A stretch of 64,000 nt of DNA from Thiomicrospira cyclica ALM1. Its GTDB lineage: Bacteria > Pseudomonadota > Gammaproteobacteria > Thiomicrospirales > Thiomicrospiraceae. The stretch spans positions 558,001-622,000 of the forward strand of contig NC_015581.1 in assembly GCF_000214825.1 (NCBI RefSeq), given 5' to 3'. The position numbers were made by a program, and so were the translations under genes. Under the pieces are notes generated by a model. It had not been told where the DNA came from and ran no database searches. It worked only from the letters and a program-made list of their open reading frames with translations. How positions within the stretch are numbered: position 1 is the first letter of the stretch; every line of letters begins with the position of its first letter. Positions 1-7,155 of this stretch are shown piece by piece.

Positions 1-1
1 T

Positions 2-715
2 TGCGAAAACGAATGGTTGTGTATGCAAATTGCCTCTGCTTTCGGATTGCCTGTCGCTCATACGGAGGTGGTGCAGTTTGACGATCAAAAGGCAATTGCG
101 GTTGAGCGATTTGATCGAAAATGGCTGCCTAACGAAAGGTTGGTGCGTTTGCCGCAAGAAGATATGTGCCAGGTGTTGGGTATCGCACCGGCACTCAAAT
201 ATGAGGCGGATGGTGGGCCAAGTATCAGACAAATTATGGATGTTCTGCGAGGCTCACAGCAGGCTCAAAAGGATCGAGAGGTCTTTTTTAAAGCACAAAT
301 TCTGTTCTGGTTGCTAGCCGCACCCGATGGGCATGGTAAAAATTTCAGCCTGTTTATTGAAGCGAATAACGGCTATCGTTTAACCCCACTGTATGACATT
401 TTGTCAGCTTATCCTTTGATGGGCGGGCAAGGACTACAACCCCAAAAAATAAAAATGGCGATGGCGTTACAGGGCAAATCCCGACATTATAAATGGCATA
501 GCCTTAGCCCACGACATTTTATCAGTACCGCGAAAGCCGTTGGTTACTCAGAGCAGCTTGCTCTAAGTCATCTTGAAGAGATGTGTCAAAAAACAGCGCA
601 GGTGATTGCACAGGTTAAGTGCCAGTTGCCGGCAAATTTTCCTGAACAGATTGCGCAGCCTATTTTTGAAGGCATACTGAAAAAAGCAACTATCGGTATT
701 AACAGTCCAACCTAA
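2..715 (+). CDS. hipA: HipA-like kinase, C-terminal part (5' end outside the window)
   Basis: The reading frame is open from base 2, so the N-terminal part lies upstream of the window. The visible 237 residues match the C-terminal kinase half of HipA, the Ser/Thr kinase toxin of HipBA toxin-antitoxin systems, which in E. coli phosphorylates glutamyl-tRNA synthetase. Recognisable stretches are the ENEWLCMQIA start, VERFDRKW, the QEDMCQVLG segment, the catalytic-loop equivalent PDGHGKNFSLF (catalytic Asp and metal-binding Asn) and YDILSAYP (the second metal-binding Asp in the DFG position). The catalytic residues look intact. Whether a hipB antitoxin precedes it cannot be seen. It converges on the acr3 gene with only a few bases between stop codons. 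Confidence 0.85.
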   Translation, partial: CENEWLCMQIASAFGLPVAHTEVVQFDDQKAIAVERFDRKWLPNERLVRLPQEDMCQVLGIAPALKYEADGGPSIRQIMDVLRGSQQAQKDREVFFKAQILFWLLAAPDGHGKNFSLFIEANNGYRLTPLYDILSAYPLMGGQGLQPQKIKMAMALQGKSRHYKWHSLSPRHFISTAKAVGYSEQLALSHLEEMCQKTAQVIAQVKCQLPANFPEQIAQPIFEGILKKATIGINSPT

Positions 716-718
716 GTA

Positions 719-1825
719 TTAAGGCGGATTTGAGTTGGTAGGTTGCTTGCCAACACAGGGTGGCTCGAACTGAGCTTTGGTGCGATTGGCATAGCGCACG
801 AGCGCTAACATTAACGGCACCTCAACCAAGACACCCACCACAGTCGCTAAAGCCGCGCCGGATTGTAAACCAAATAATGCAATCGCCGCGGCGACAGCGA
901 GCTCAAAAAAGTTACTGGTACTAATCAATGCGCCGGGGGCGGCAATACAGTGTGGAATTCGCCATTTTTTGGCCCAGTAATAGGCCAGCCAAAAAATGAA
1001 CAGGGTTTGAATAATCAACGGAATCGCAATTAAAACAATGTGAAGGGGATTGTTCAGAATCACCTCACCTTGAAAGGCGAATAACAACACCAGGGTAATG
1101 ATTAACGCCACGGGAGTTATTGAGCCAGCAGCGGGTAAAAACCGTTGCTGAAACCAGGCCTGCCCCTTGTGCTTAATAATCGCTTCTCGGGTTAGGTAGC
1201 CGGCCACTAACGGCACCACAATGTACAGCACGACCGATAGCAGCACGGTATCCCAAGGCACTTGAATATTGGAGATGCCTAATAGAAAAATCACAATCGG
1301 TGCAAAGGCAAACAGCATAATCACGTCATTTAGCGCGACTTGGACTAGGGTGTAGGCGGCATCACCACGGGTTAGGTAACTCCAAACAAACACCATCGCC
1401 GTACAGGGCGCCGCACCGAGCAAGATCGCACCGGCAAGGTATTCATAAGCCAGGTCTTCGGGAATAAATGGTTTGAACAAAATAATTAAGAAAAACCAGC
1501 TAATCAAAAACATACTGAAGGGTTTGATCAGCCAATTGACACTGGTTGTGACCACTAATCCTTTCGGTTGGCGGCGCACATTCATTAGGGCTTTGAAGTC
1601 AATTTGCAGCATCATGGGAAAAATCATGCCCCAAATCAACACCGCTACCGGAATTGAAACATTGGCATACTCAAATTCGGCCAGGGTTTGAGGGATGACA
1701 GCGGCATATTGACCCAGCAAAATCCCCGCTCCAATCGCTAAGAGCACCCATAGGGTTAAATAACGACCAAAGATGCCCATGGTTTCAATACTGGGGGTGC
1801 TGGATGTATCTGCTGACTGGGTCAT
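719..1825 (-). CDS. acr3: Arsenite efflux permease, Acr3 family
   Basis: A 368-residue integral membrane protein with about ten hydrophobic segments, the usual size for bacterial Acr3. Acr3 exports arsenite (As(III)) and sometimes antimonite across the inner membrane. The family hallmark GAAPCTAMVFVWSYLTRGD contains the conserved Cys (about residue 141). The C-terminal part contains the conserved ALISTSNFFELAVAAAIALFG segment. The start is the ATG at 1825. An inverted repeat 46-71 bases upstream resembles an ArsR operator, so arsenite-inducible expression is inferred. No arsR or arsC is adjacent in the window, which is unusual for an ars locus. Confidence 0.93.
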   Translation of the reverse strand: MTQSADTSSTPSIETMGIFGRYLTLWVLLAIGAGILLGQYAAVIPQTLAEFEYANVSIPVAVLIWGMIFPMMLQIDFKALMNVRRQPKGLVVTTSVNWLIKPFSMFLISWFFLIILFKPFIPEDLAYEYLAGAILLGAAPCTAMVFVWSYLTRGDAAYTLVQVALNDVIMLFAFAPIVIFLLGISNIQVPWDTVLLSVVLYIVVPLVAGYLTREAIIKHKGQAWFQQRFLPAAGSITPVALIITLVLLFAFQGEVILNNPLHIVLIAIPLIIQTLFIFWLAYYWAKKWRIPHCIAAPGALISTSNFFELAVAAAIALFGLQSGAALATVVGVLVEVPLMLALVRYANRTKAQFEPPCVGKQPTNSNPP

Positions 1826-1870
1826 AACGAACCTTGCTCAATAAATTTAATAACTAGATTGGACTATTCT

Positions 1871-1896
1871 ACTATATCTGCATAGGCGGATATAGT
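1871..1896. promoter_or_regulatory. ArsR-type operator candidate before acr3
   Basis: Perfect 8-bp arms ACTATATC (1871-1878) and GATATAGT (1889-1896) flank a 10-base centre. The site sits 46-71 bases upstream of the acr3 start and overlaps the stop codon of the NtrC-family gene. ATATC/GATAT half sites of this kind are typical of ArsR/SmtB-family operators. The assignment rests on pattern and position only. Confidence 0.5.
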
Positions 1897-3278
1897 TAAT
1901 TGATCGTGGTTATTTTGAGCTTGCTAAGCTTGCGGTGCAGAGTTGAATTATCAATGCCAAGCTCCCGCGCCGCTAGAGATTTATTGCCCTGACAGCGCTC
2001 AAGGGTGTATTGAATCCAGGCAGATTCTAGCTCTTCAAGGCTGGTATTATCAGGGAGGCTTAATGCGGGCGTTAGCGCTATATGGCTGGGTAATGGTCGC
2101 AGTTCTAGCGGCAAATGATGGCTTTCTACTTTTTTATCTTGTGCCAATACTACCGCCCGTTGCACGATGTTTTCCAGTTCGCGTATATTGCCCGGCCAGT
2201 GATAAGCTTGGAGTTGTTCCAGGGCTTCGTCACTAAAGCGTTCAATAGGCTTGTTAAACTTTTGACTAAACTGGGATAAAAAGCGTTCTGCTAATGCTTG
2301 GATATCTTCGGGACGTTCGCGCAAGGGCGGCAACTGCACTGGAAAAACATTGATGCGATAGTATAAATCTTGCCGAAAAGTGCCTTCCTCGACTAGGTTA
2401 TGTAAATTCTGGTTACTGGCAAAAATAAGTCGAACATTAACCTGTACTTTGCTTTGTCCACCCACGCGTACCAGCGTTTGATCTTGTAAAAAATGCAACA
2501 TCTTGGCTTGTACATCACTGCTCATACTGTTGATTTCATCAAGCAGTAGCGTGCCACCATCGGCTAATTCTAATAAGCCGAGTTTACGGGCAACAGCCCC
2601 TGTGAAGGCGCCTTTTTCGTGGCCAAAGAGTTCGGACTCTATAAGATTGGCGGGTACCGCGGCACAGTTGAGCTCAAAATAGGCACCGTTATTGCGAGGA
2701 CTGTGTTGATGAATAAACTTAGCCAGCACACCCTTACCCGTCCCTGTTTCGCCCTCAATTAACACGGGGACATCCATTTGACTGACCTGTTGCACTAGGT
2801 TATAGACCTGTTTAATTTGCGGGCTTTGGCAAACCGGTTCAAGCGAGGTGTTATCTAACTGTGCCAGGCGGGTTTGCAGTTTTAAAACACTATTACGATG
2901 CTGGTATTGGGCGAGTAGGCGAGTCAGTAACGCTTGAACCTGGGTGATGTCAAAAGGCTTGGTGATTAAATCATAAAGTCCGAGTTTAAAGGCTTTAACG
3001 GCATCCTGGAGGGTCGCATAGCCAGTAATTAAGACAATCTGTGTGTCTAGACTGGCACGTCGTGCTGTATCGAGAATGGTCAAACCATCGCCATCGGGTA
3101 AGCGTAAATCAGTTAAGACCACGGCAGGCGGATTAAGGTGAATGGCATTTTGAGCGGCTTGTGCGGTTAAAAACACACTGACGTTAAAACCATTTGATTT
3201 GGCAAGTTCGGCCATAAGGTTGGCCATATCGGCATCATCTTCAACAATATAGAGTTCCGGGCGTGTTTTTGCGTTCAT
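1896..3278 (-). CDS. Sigma54-dependent response regulator, NtrC family
   Basis: 460 residues in the classical three-domain layout. An N-terminal receiver has the phospho-acceptor Asp57 in [14 protein letters not shown] central AAA+ domain has Walker A GETGTGKG (about 176-183) and the sigma54-contact motif GAFTGA (about 223-228). A C-terminal Fis-type helix-turn-helix lies near [17 protein letters not shown]. It should activate sigma54 promoters when phosphorylated. The gene overlaps the upstream sensor kinase by 4 bases (ATGA), so the pair is translationally coupled. The target is not evident from sequence; a sigma54-like site in front of the nearby porin is one candidate. Confidence 0.93.
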   Translation of the reverse strand: MNAKTRPELYIVEDDADMANLMAELAKSNGFNVSVFLTAQAAQNAIHLNPPAVVLTDLRLPDGDGLTILDTARRASLDTQIVLITGYATLQDAVKAFKLGLYDLITKPFDITQVQALLTRLLAQYQHRNSVLKLQTRLAQLDNTSLEPVCQSPQIKQVYNLVQQVSQMDVPVLIEGETGTGKGVLAKFIHQHSPRNNGAYFELNCAAVPANLIESELFGHEKGAFTGAVARKLGLLELADGGTLLLDEINSMSSDVQAKMLHFLQDQTLVRVGGQSKVQVNVRLIFASNQNLHNLVEEGTFRQDLYYRINVFPVQLPPLRERPEDIQALAERFLSQFSQKFNKPIERFSDEALEQLQAYHWPGNIRELENIVQRAVVLAQDKKVESHHLPLELRPLPSHIALTPALSLPDNTSLEELESAWIQYTLERCQGNKSLAARELGIDNSTLHRKLSKLKITTIN

Positions 3279-4729
3279 GCGCTATCTTCTTTTAAATCAT
3301 AAGGAAGTTGTAAGCTAAATACGGTTTGGCCAGGCTGTGAGCTTAACAGGGTCAGCTCACCTTGAATTAAACTGAGCATTTCTTGCGCCATATAAAGGCC
3401 AAGACCCGTGCCCTGATGCGCGGGCTTGCTGGTTACAAAAGCTTTAAAAATTTCGGATTGCAATTCGGCAGGAATCCCTTGTCCATCGTCAATAATTTGC
3501 AAGCAGGCCTGCTGATTATGGGTGGTTAGGTGCAGTGCAATCTTATGTGCACCGGCTTCAACCGCATTGCCCAGAAGGTTAAATAGTACCTGCTCTAGTA
3601 TACCGGCATCGGTTGTTACATAGATATCCTCAAGGGACTCCTCAATCTGCTGCAGACCTTTTTGCTTAAGAATTGGGGATATGAGCTGACAAAATCGCTG
3701 TAAATAGGGCTTTAATGCTACCTGAGTCATATCAGCCTTGGGTAAGCGCGAGGCATTAAGTAGACTTTTAACAACTTCAGCGCTATTAAAAGCCTGCCGC
3801 TCAATAATAACCGCGCGCTGTTGTACCGCCTCATCATTGCTGGTGGTTTGCAGTATTTGAGCATAGCCAATAATGGTCGCCAAGGGGGTGTTAAGGTTAT
3901 GTGCTAAACCAGCGGCCATTTGGCCAATTGTCGCGAGCCGTTGTCCATCACGCAGGCGCTCGGTAAGCTTGTGCGTCATTTGCTGGATATGTTGTAATTC
4001 GTCCAAATAGTTTTGCAGCTGGATTTGTTGATCTTTAATATGATTATCGAGTTGATGCAGTTCGGTGGGTGCGTTGGACGTTAATAAACGTATGGTTGAT
4101 GCCGTGTCTGGATCGCTTGATGGCACCTTGAGTGGACGAATACTGGCCACCAATTGGGTAATGGGCGCAATCAATTGGCTGGCCAGTAACCGCTTAACCA
4201 GCCAGAATTGCAACGCAAGCAATAGCATTAACCCGACTAACCCAAGTAGCATGATTTGGAGGAAGGTTTGTTCAATAACCCGCGTCGAGTAAACCAGTTC
4301 AATTTCACCTTGCGGGCGATCCATAAACATAATGGGCGTTGTTTGCTGCAGGGTGTTGGGTGTGCTGTGGTGACGATATTCGCTGACTCCCGCTTGTGCG
4401 AGTAATTGGGGTGTTTGCGACCTGGGATCATAACTGGTGATTTGTAAATAGAGAATATCCGGAGACTGTTGCACCAGTTCGTCGGCAAAGCGTTCGATGA
4501 CGGCATAGTCACGGATAAGAATAGAATCAAGACTTACCACCGCGAGCTGTGAAGCAAGCGCTTGGGCTTTATCTTTTAGCGTTTGTTCCAGTGCATGACT
4601 GACGGCATGATACAGCACCAAGCTGGCAACCAGCGTAAACACAATTAAACCGCTACTGAGATAGAGATTAATTTGTCCGGATAGACTGGTGGGTTTGATC
4701 TGTGTTAACCAGCGTGCAAGCTGACTCAA
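3275..4729 (-). CDS. Membrane sensor histidine kinase, partner of the NtrC-family regulator
   Basis: 484 residues starting at a TTG (4729) with AAGGAG just upstream. Two membrane segments (about 20-42 and 157-180) enclose a periplasmic sensor region of about 115 residues, followed by a linker/coiled coil (about 225-260), a HisKA dimerisation domain with His277 in LAHNLNTPLA, and an HATPase domain (N-box NLLGNAVEAG, G1 box DDGQGIP, G2 box GTGLGL). The residue after the phospho-His is Asn rather than the common Glu. The kinase should autophosphorylate and pass phosphate to the overlapping regulator gene. It lies 57 bases downstream of an exported MBL-fold protein on the same strand. The ligand is unknown. 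Confidence 0.92.
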   Translation of the reverse strand: MSQLARWLTQIKPTSLSGQINLYLSSGLIVFTLVASLVLYHAVSHALEQTLKDKAQALASQLAVVSLDSILIRDYAVIERFADELVQQSPDILYLQITSYDPRSQTPQLLAQAGVSEYRHHSTPNTLQQTTPIMFMDRPQGEIELVYSTRVIEQTFLQIMLLGLVGLMLLLALQFWLVKRLLASQLIAPITQLVASIRPLKVPSSDPDTASTIRLLTSNAPTELHQLDNHIKDQQIQLQNYLDELQHIQQMTHKLTERLRDGQRLATIGQMAAGLAHNLNTPLATIIGYAQILQTTSNDEAVQQRAVIIERQAFNSAEVVKSLLNASRLPKADMTQVALKPYLQRFCQLISPILKQKGLQQIEESLEDIYVTTDAGILEQVLFNLLGNAVEAGAHKIALHLTTHNQQACLQIIDDGQGIPAELQSEIFKAFVTSKPAHQGTGLGLYMAQEMLSLIQGELTLLSSQPGQTVFSLQLPYDLKEDSA

Positions 4730-4744
4730 GCGCCGCTCCTTACG

Positions 4745-4767
4745 AGGCCTGCCGTAGCAGCAGGCCT
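4745..4767. repeat. Inverted pair of the AGGCCTGC element forming an intergenic hairpin
   Basis: AGGCCTGC (4745-4752) and its exact reverse complement GCAGGCCT (4760-4767) are separated by 7 bases, giving an 8-bp GC-rich stem between the MBL gene and the kinase gene. There is no T-run after it on either strand. It may act as a weak terminator or RNA processing element. Both arms belong to the dispersed palindrome family described separately. Confidence 0.7.
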
Positions 4768-4786
4768 GGTGCTGTGTCTAAAATGC

Positions 4787-5704
4787 TTATTGCATTTCTA
4801 AGCGCATAAAGGTGTTGCTGACATTACGACCATGCCAGCCATCATAATGGCGTAAATGCTGGAATTGTGACCAATCGCGCGATGGTGTCACATCGTCAAT
4901 GGCGCCAAAATCTTCTTGCACGGCCATAATCGCTTCAACCAGTTGAGCAAGGTAATCCCCAGTTTCACGCTGAACTTTCGCCTTGTCTGATACCGCACCA
5001 TGGCCTGGCACAATATATTTAGCTGGCAACTGAATCATCTGGTCGTAGGCGTCTACCCACTTAACCGCGTCAGTGTGTGGATGCACGCCGAGCAAACGAT
5101 CAACATAGACATGGTCACCAGAAAATAATACCTCTGATTGCGGTAACCAAATCACCACATCACCCGGAAAATGGGCATCATTGAAATACTTAACCTCAAA
5201 TACCGTACTACCAATGGTGACGCTGGCATTTGGACCGGTTAGGGGCTCTGGAGCGTGCATCGGTGTTTGGTCATGGAAGATTTCATCGACACCTTTAATG
5301 CGGTTTAGAATGGAATCGAGCATCGCTTGCTGGGTAGCGACGGTGGTATCCATCGCGTAAACCGTTGCACCGCGTTGAGCAAAGTAGTCGTTACCTAACC
5401 AACGGTGGTCTTGTGAACCGGTATTAAATACCGCAACAATTTTTTGATCGGTGATTTTTTGTGCCGCTTGTTCAATGGCGGCCGCAGATAGGGGGCCCGC
5501 ACCCGTATCAATAATCACCGCACCGGCGTCGGTTACAACCAGGCCGATATTGGCATTGAGTCCTAAATTGGCTTTGGTACGGTCATTGATTTCACCAATA
5601 AAGGCATAGACATTGTCAGTAACCTTTTCAAATTTCACCACGTCGGCAACTGCTGTGGTGGTCATAGATAGCGCAATTGCCGCGCCTGCTAACCAACGAA
5701 CCAT
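4787..5704 (-). CDS. Exported metallo-beta-lactamase-fold protein with incomplete metal motif
   Basis: 305 residues with an N-terminal signal peptide (cleavage likely after TTAVA, about residue 20), so periplasmic. The fold is indicated by GLVVTDAGAVIIDTG (strand with the conserved Asp), NTGSQDHRWLGN, DAHFPGDVV, LFSGDHVY and VPGHGAV. Canonical enzymes have HxHxDH; here the segment is one residue shorter and both first His residues are gone while Asp99-His100 remain. It resembles the SoxH-like / quinoprotein-relay MBL group. It is read toward the sensor kinase and NtrC-type regulator and may be cotranscribed with them. The start has good SD spacing (AAGGAGAAAAAC). Substrate unknown; it could be non-catalytic or mono-zinc. 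Confidence 0.85.
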   Translation of the reverse strand: MVRWLAGAAIALSMTTTAVADVVKFEKVTDNVYAFIGEINDRTKANLGLNANIGLVVTDAGAVIIDTGAGPLSAAAIEQAAQKITDQKIVAVFNTGSQDHRWLGNDYFAQRGATVYAMDTTVATQQAMLDSILNRIKGVDEIFHDQTPMHAPEPLTGPNASVTIGSTVFEVKYFNDAHFPGDVVIWLPQSEVLFSGDHVYVDRLLGVHPHTDAVKWVDAYDQMIQLPAKYIVPGHGAVSDKAKVQRETGDYLAQLVEAIMAVQEDFGAIDDVTPSRDWSQFQHLRHYDGWHGRNVSNTFMRLEMQ

Positions 5705-5773
5705 GTTTTTCTCCTTATAGTTAAGCGTAGATTATCATAACAAAAACGAACATAGAAATTTTAAGCCCGCCAT

Positions 5774-5798
5774 AAAAAAAGCCGAGGCGAGCCCCGGC
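5774..5798 (-). terminator. Rho-independent terminator candidate on the porin side
   Basis: A GC-rich imperfect hairpin (5781-5798, arms GCCG.GGC / GCC.CGGC) is followed on the minus strand by seven T (5774-5780). It lies about 130 bases past the porin stop and before the MBL gene, so it would insulate the two. Confidence 0.6.
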
Positions 5799-5844
5799 AA
5801 AACTAACTTTGGAAAACAAACTCGAAAAAGTTTGTAATTAGATC

Positions 5845-5872
5845 AATAGGGGCAATAAAAATTGCCCCTATT
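5845..5872. repeat. Perfect 12-bp stem hairpin in the porin 3' region
   Basis: AATAGGGGCAAT (5845-5856) and ATTGCCCCTATT (5861-5872) are perfect complements around an AAAA loop. It sits 59-86 bases beyond the porin stop codon. It has no T-run, so it is more likely an mRNA-stabilising or processing structure, or part of a 3'-UTR-derived small RNA, than a simple terminator. Confidence 0.7.
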
Positions 5873-5911
5873 ATAACCTGCAACCACAGAGGGGTTACAG
5901 GGTACTGCACC

Positions 5912-5932
5912 AATTTAACTAGGAGTTAAATT
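5912..5932. repeat. Inverted repeat overlapping the porin stop codon
   Basis: AATTTAACT (5912-5920) and AGTTAAATT (5924-5932) form perfect 9-bp arms around AGG, overlapping the porin stop at 5931-5933. It is AT-rich and of unknown role, possibly 3'-end protection of the porin mRNA. Confidence 0.5.
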
Positions 5933-6827
5933 AGAAACTACGTTGCATGCCGATACCAAAACGGGTGTCGTCATTGTCGTCTACCGTCCATACGGTTGCG
6001 AAAACATTGGTTTTTCTGCTGAAGTGGTAAATACCGCCCACGGCGAAATCATTGGTGGCATCAGCACTGTCTAGATCTTCGCGTACAATCGCGGCACGAA
6101 GTGTGGTGTTGTTGATTCGATAGGTTACTGGCAGAGTGATTTGAACTTGATCGCCACCATCTATGCTTTCATATAAGAGACCTGTTCCAAGTGCACCCGC
6201 TTTGTAATAAATGCCAGCAGAGTAATTATCGTCTTGTGTGTCCGAACCTCTAGCGTCATAAGATACATTAAATCTTAGGTCACCAGTTGAATATACGGCA
6301 CTAATACCCGCGTTTACATCCGTTTCATTATTAGCTGACGCAACATTGGCATTAATGGTTAATCCGTTCATGTTTTTAGTACGGTAGTGAATACCAATCT
6401 CACGACCCCAACGTGCGGCGTTAAAGCGCTGATTATCAGCTAGCGTATCGGTGAAAGCTCGGAAGGGTAAAACAGCAAGTTTGTGTGCATGGTCTGAACG
6501 ACCAAAACGAACGGTACCAAAGTCACCCGCTACACCTGCCCATAGTTCCTCGTTGAATGCGAAGTTATTTGCTTCGGTAGGACCTTTTTCGCCAGAAGTA
6601 ACGTTACCCATCACGCGGTAAATACCTTTCATACCATTACCTAGGTCTTCTGAACCATGTACGCCAAAACGCGTGCCGTAAAAAGAATTGACGAGTTCAT
6701 TTTTACCGGCGCTGTTTTCTTGAACACCAATTTCAAACTTCGCCTGACCAAAAAAATTATGCTCTGATGCCATTGCTGGTGAAGCTGCTAGTGTGGCAAC
6801 AGCCATTGCAAGTAATGTTTTCTTCAT
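5931..6827 (-). CDS. Outer-membrane general porin
   Basis: 298 residues. A cleavable signal peptide (MKKTLLAMAVATLAASPAMA) is followed by a run of amphipathic beta strands. The C-terminal residue is Phe (GIGMQRSF), the recognition signal for the BAM complex. AGSENDLGNGMKGIYR-like text near residue 60 (GSEDLGNGMKGIYRVMG) and GDFGTVRFGR are typical of the Gram-negative trimeric porin family (porin_4 type). It should allow diffusion of small hydrophilic solutes; specificity cannot be read. The SD sequence AGGAGA precedes the ATG. The upstream 328 bases carry a 5'-UTR inverted repeat, a sigma54-like promoter and a palindrome, listed separately. Confidence 0.9.
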   Translation of the reverse strand: MKKTLLAMAVATLAASPAMASEHNFFGQAKFEIGVQENSAGKNELVNSFYGTRFGVHGSEDLGNGMKGIYRVMGNVTSGEKGPTEANNFAFNEELWAGVAGDFGTVRFGRSDHAHKLAVLPFRAFTDTLADNQRFNAARWGREIGIHYRTKNMNGLTINANVASANNETDVNAGISAVYSTGDLRFNVSYDARGSDTQDDNYSAGIYYKAGALGTGLLYESIDGGDQVQITLPVTYRINNTTLRAAIVREDLDSADATNDFAVGGIYHFSRKTNVFATVWTVDDNDDTRFGIGMQRSF

Positions 6828-6850
6828 TCAAATCTCCTAGTTTTATGTAT

Positions 6851-6886
6851 ATTTCAAGTAAGGTTATTATGTTTTTTACTTGAAAT
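6851..6886. repeat. 11-bp inverted repeat in the porin leader
   Basis: ATTTCAAGTAA (6851-6861) and TTACTTGAAAT (6876-6886) are exact complements separated by 14 bases, about 24-59 bases upstream of the porin start. It could be a repressor site or an mRNA hairpin that affects porin translation. The rest of the gap 6828-7155 is AT-rich and holds no convincing ORF. Confidence 0.6.
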
Positions 6887-7044
6887 GACGCGTGAAAATC
6901 CACGCAACTCCTCATTTAGTTATCTTTAATTAATATTATGGCAAAACCAATCTATCGAATTTATCAGTTTATTAGTAAATATTAATATAGCTTTTAAGTG
7001 CTTGGTTCTTAATGTCCAAGTCAATTTAAAAACGCACTAAGATA

Positions 7045-7060
7045 AGAAAATAACGTGCCA
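7045..7060 (-). promoter_or_regulatory. Sigma54 (RpoN) promoter candidate for the porin
   Basis: The minus strand reads TGGCACGTTATTTTCT. The -24/-12 consensus is TGGCACG-N4-TTGC(A/T), so one position differs (T for the G of the -12 GC). It points toward the porin start about 218 bases away. An NtrC-family activator gene is 4 kb further along the same strand. Confidence 0.45.
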
Positions 7061-7121
7061 AAATCTAAGTTAATGAAAACAAAGGGATTTTTTTATTTTG
7101 ATGCTACTGAGGTACACGCGT

Positions 7122-7141
7122 AATGCAATAGTTATTGCATT
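7122..7141. promoter_or_regulatory. 20-bp palindrome, possible activator (UAS) site
   Basis: AATGCAATA (7122-7130) and TATTGCATT (7133-7141) form a near-continuous palindrome with a TGCA-N8-TGCA core. NtrC-type enhancer sites are of the form TGCAC-N-GTGCA. The centre is about 80 bases upstream of the sigma54-like element, a normal enhancer distance. It also lies just past the stop of the PhnD-like gene, so a terminator role is an alternative, though no T-run follows. Confidence 0.45.
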
Positions 7142-7155
7142 TTGCAATATTTAGT

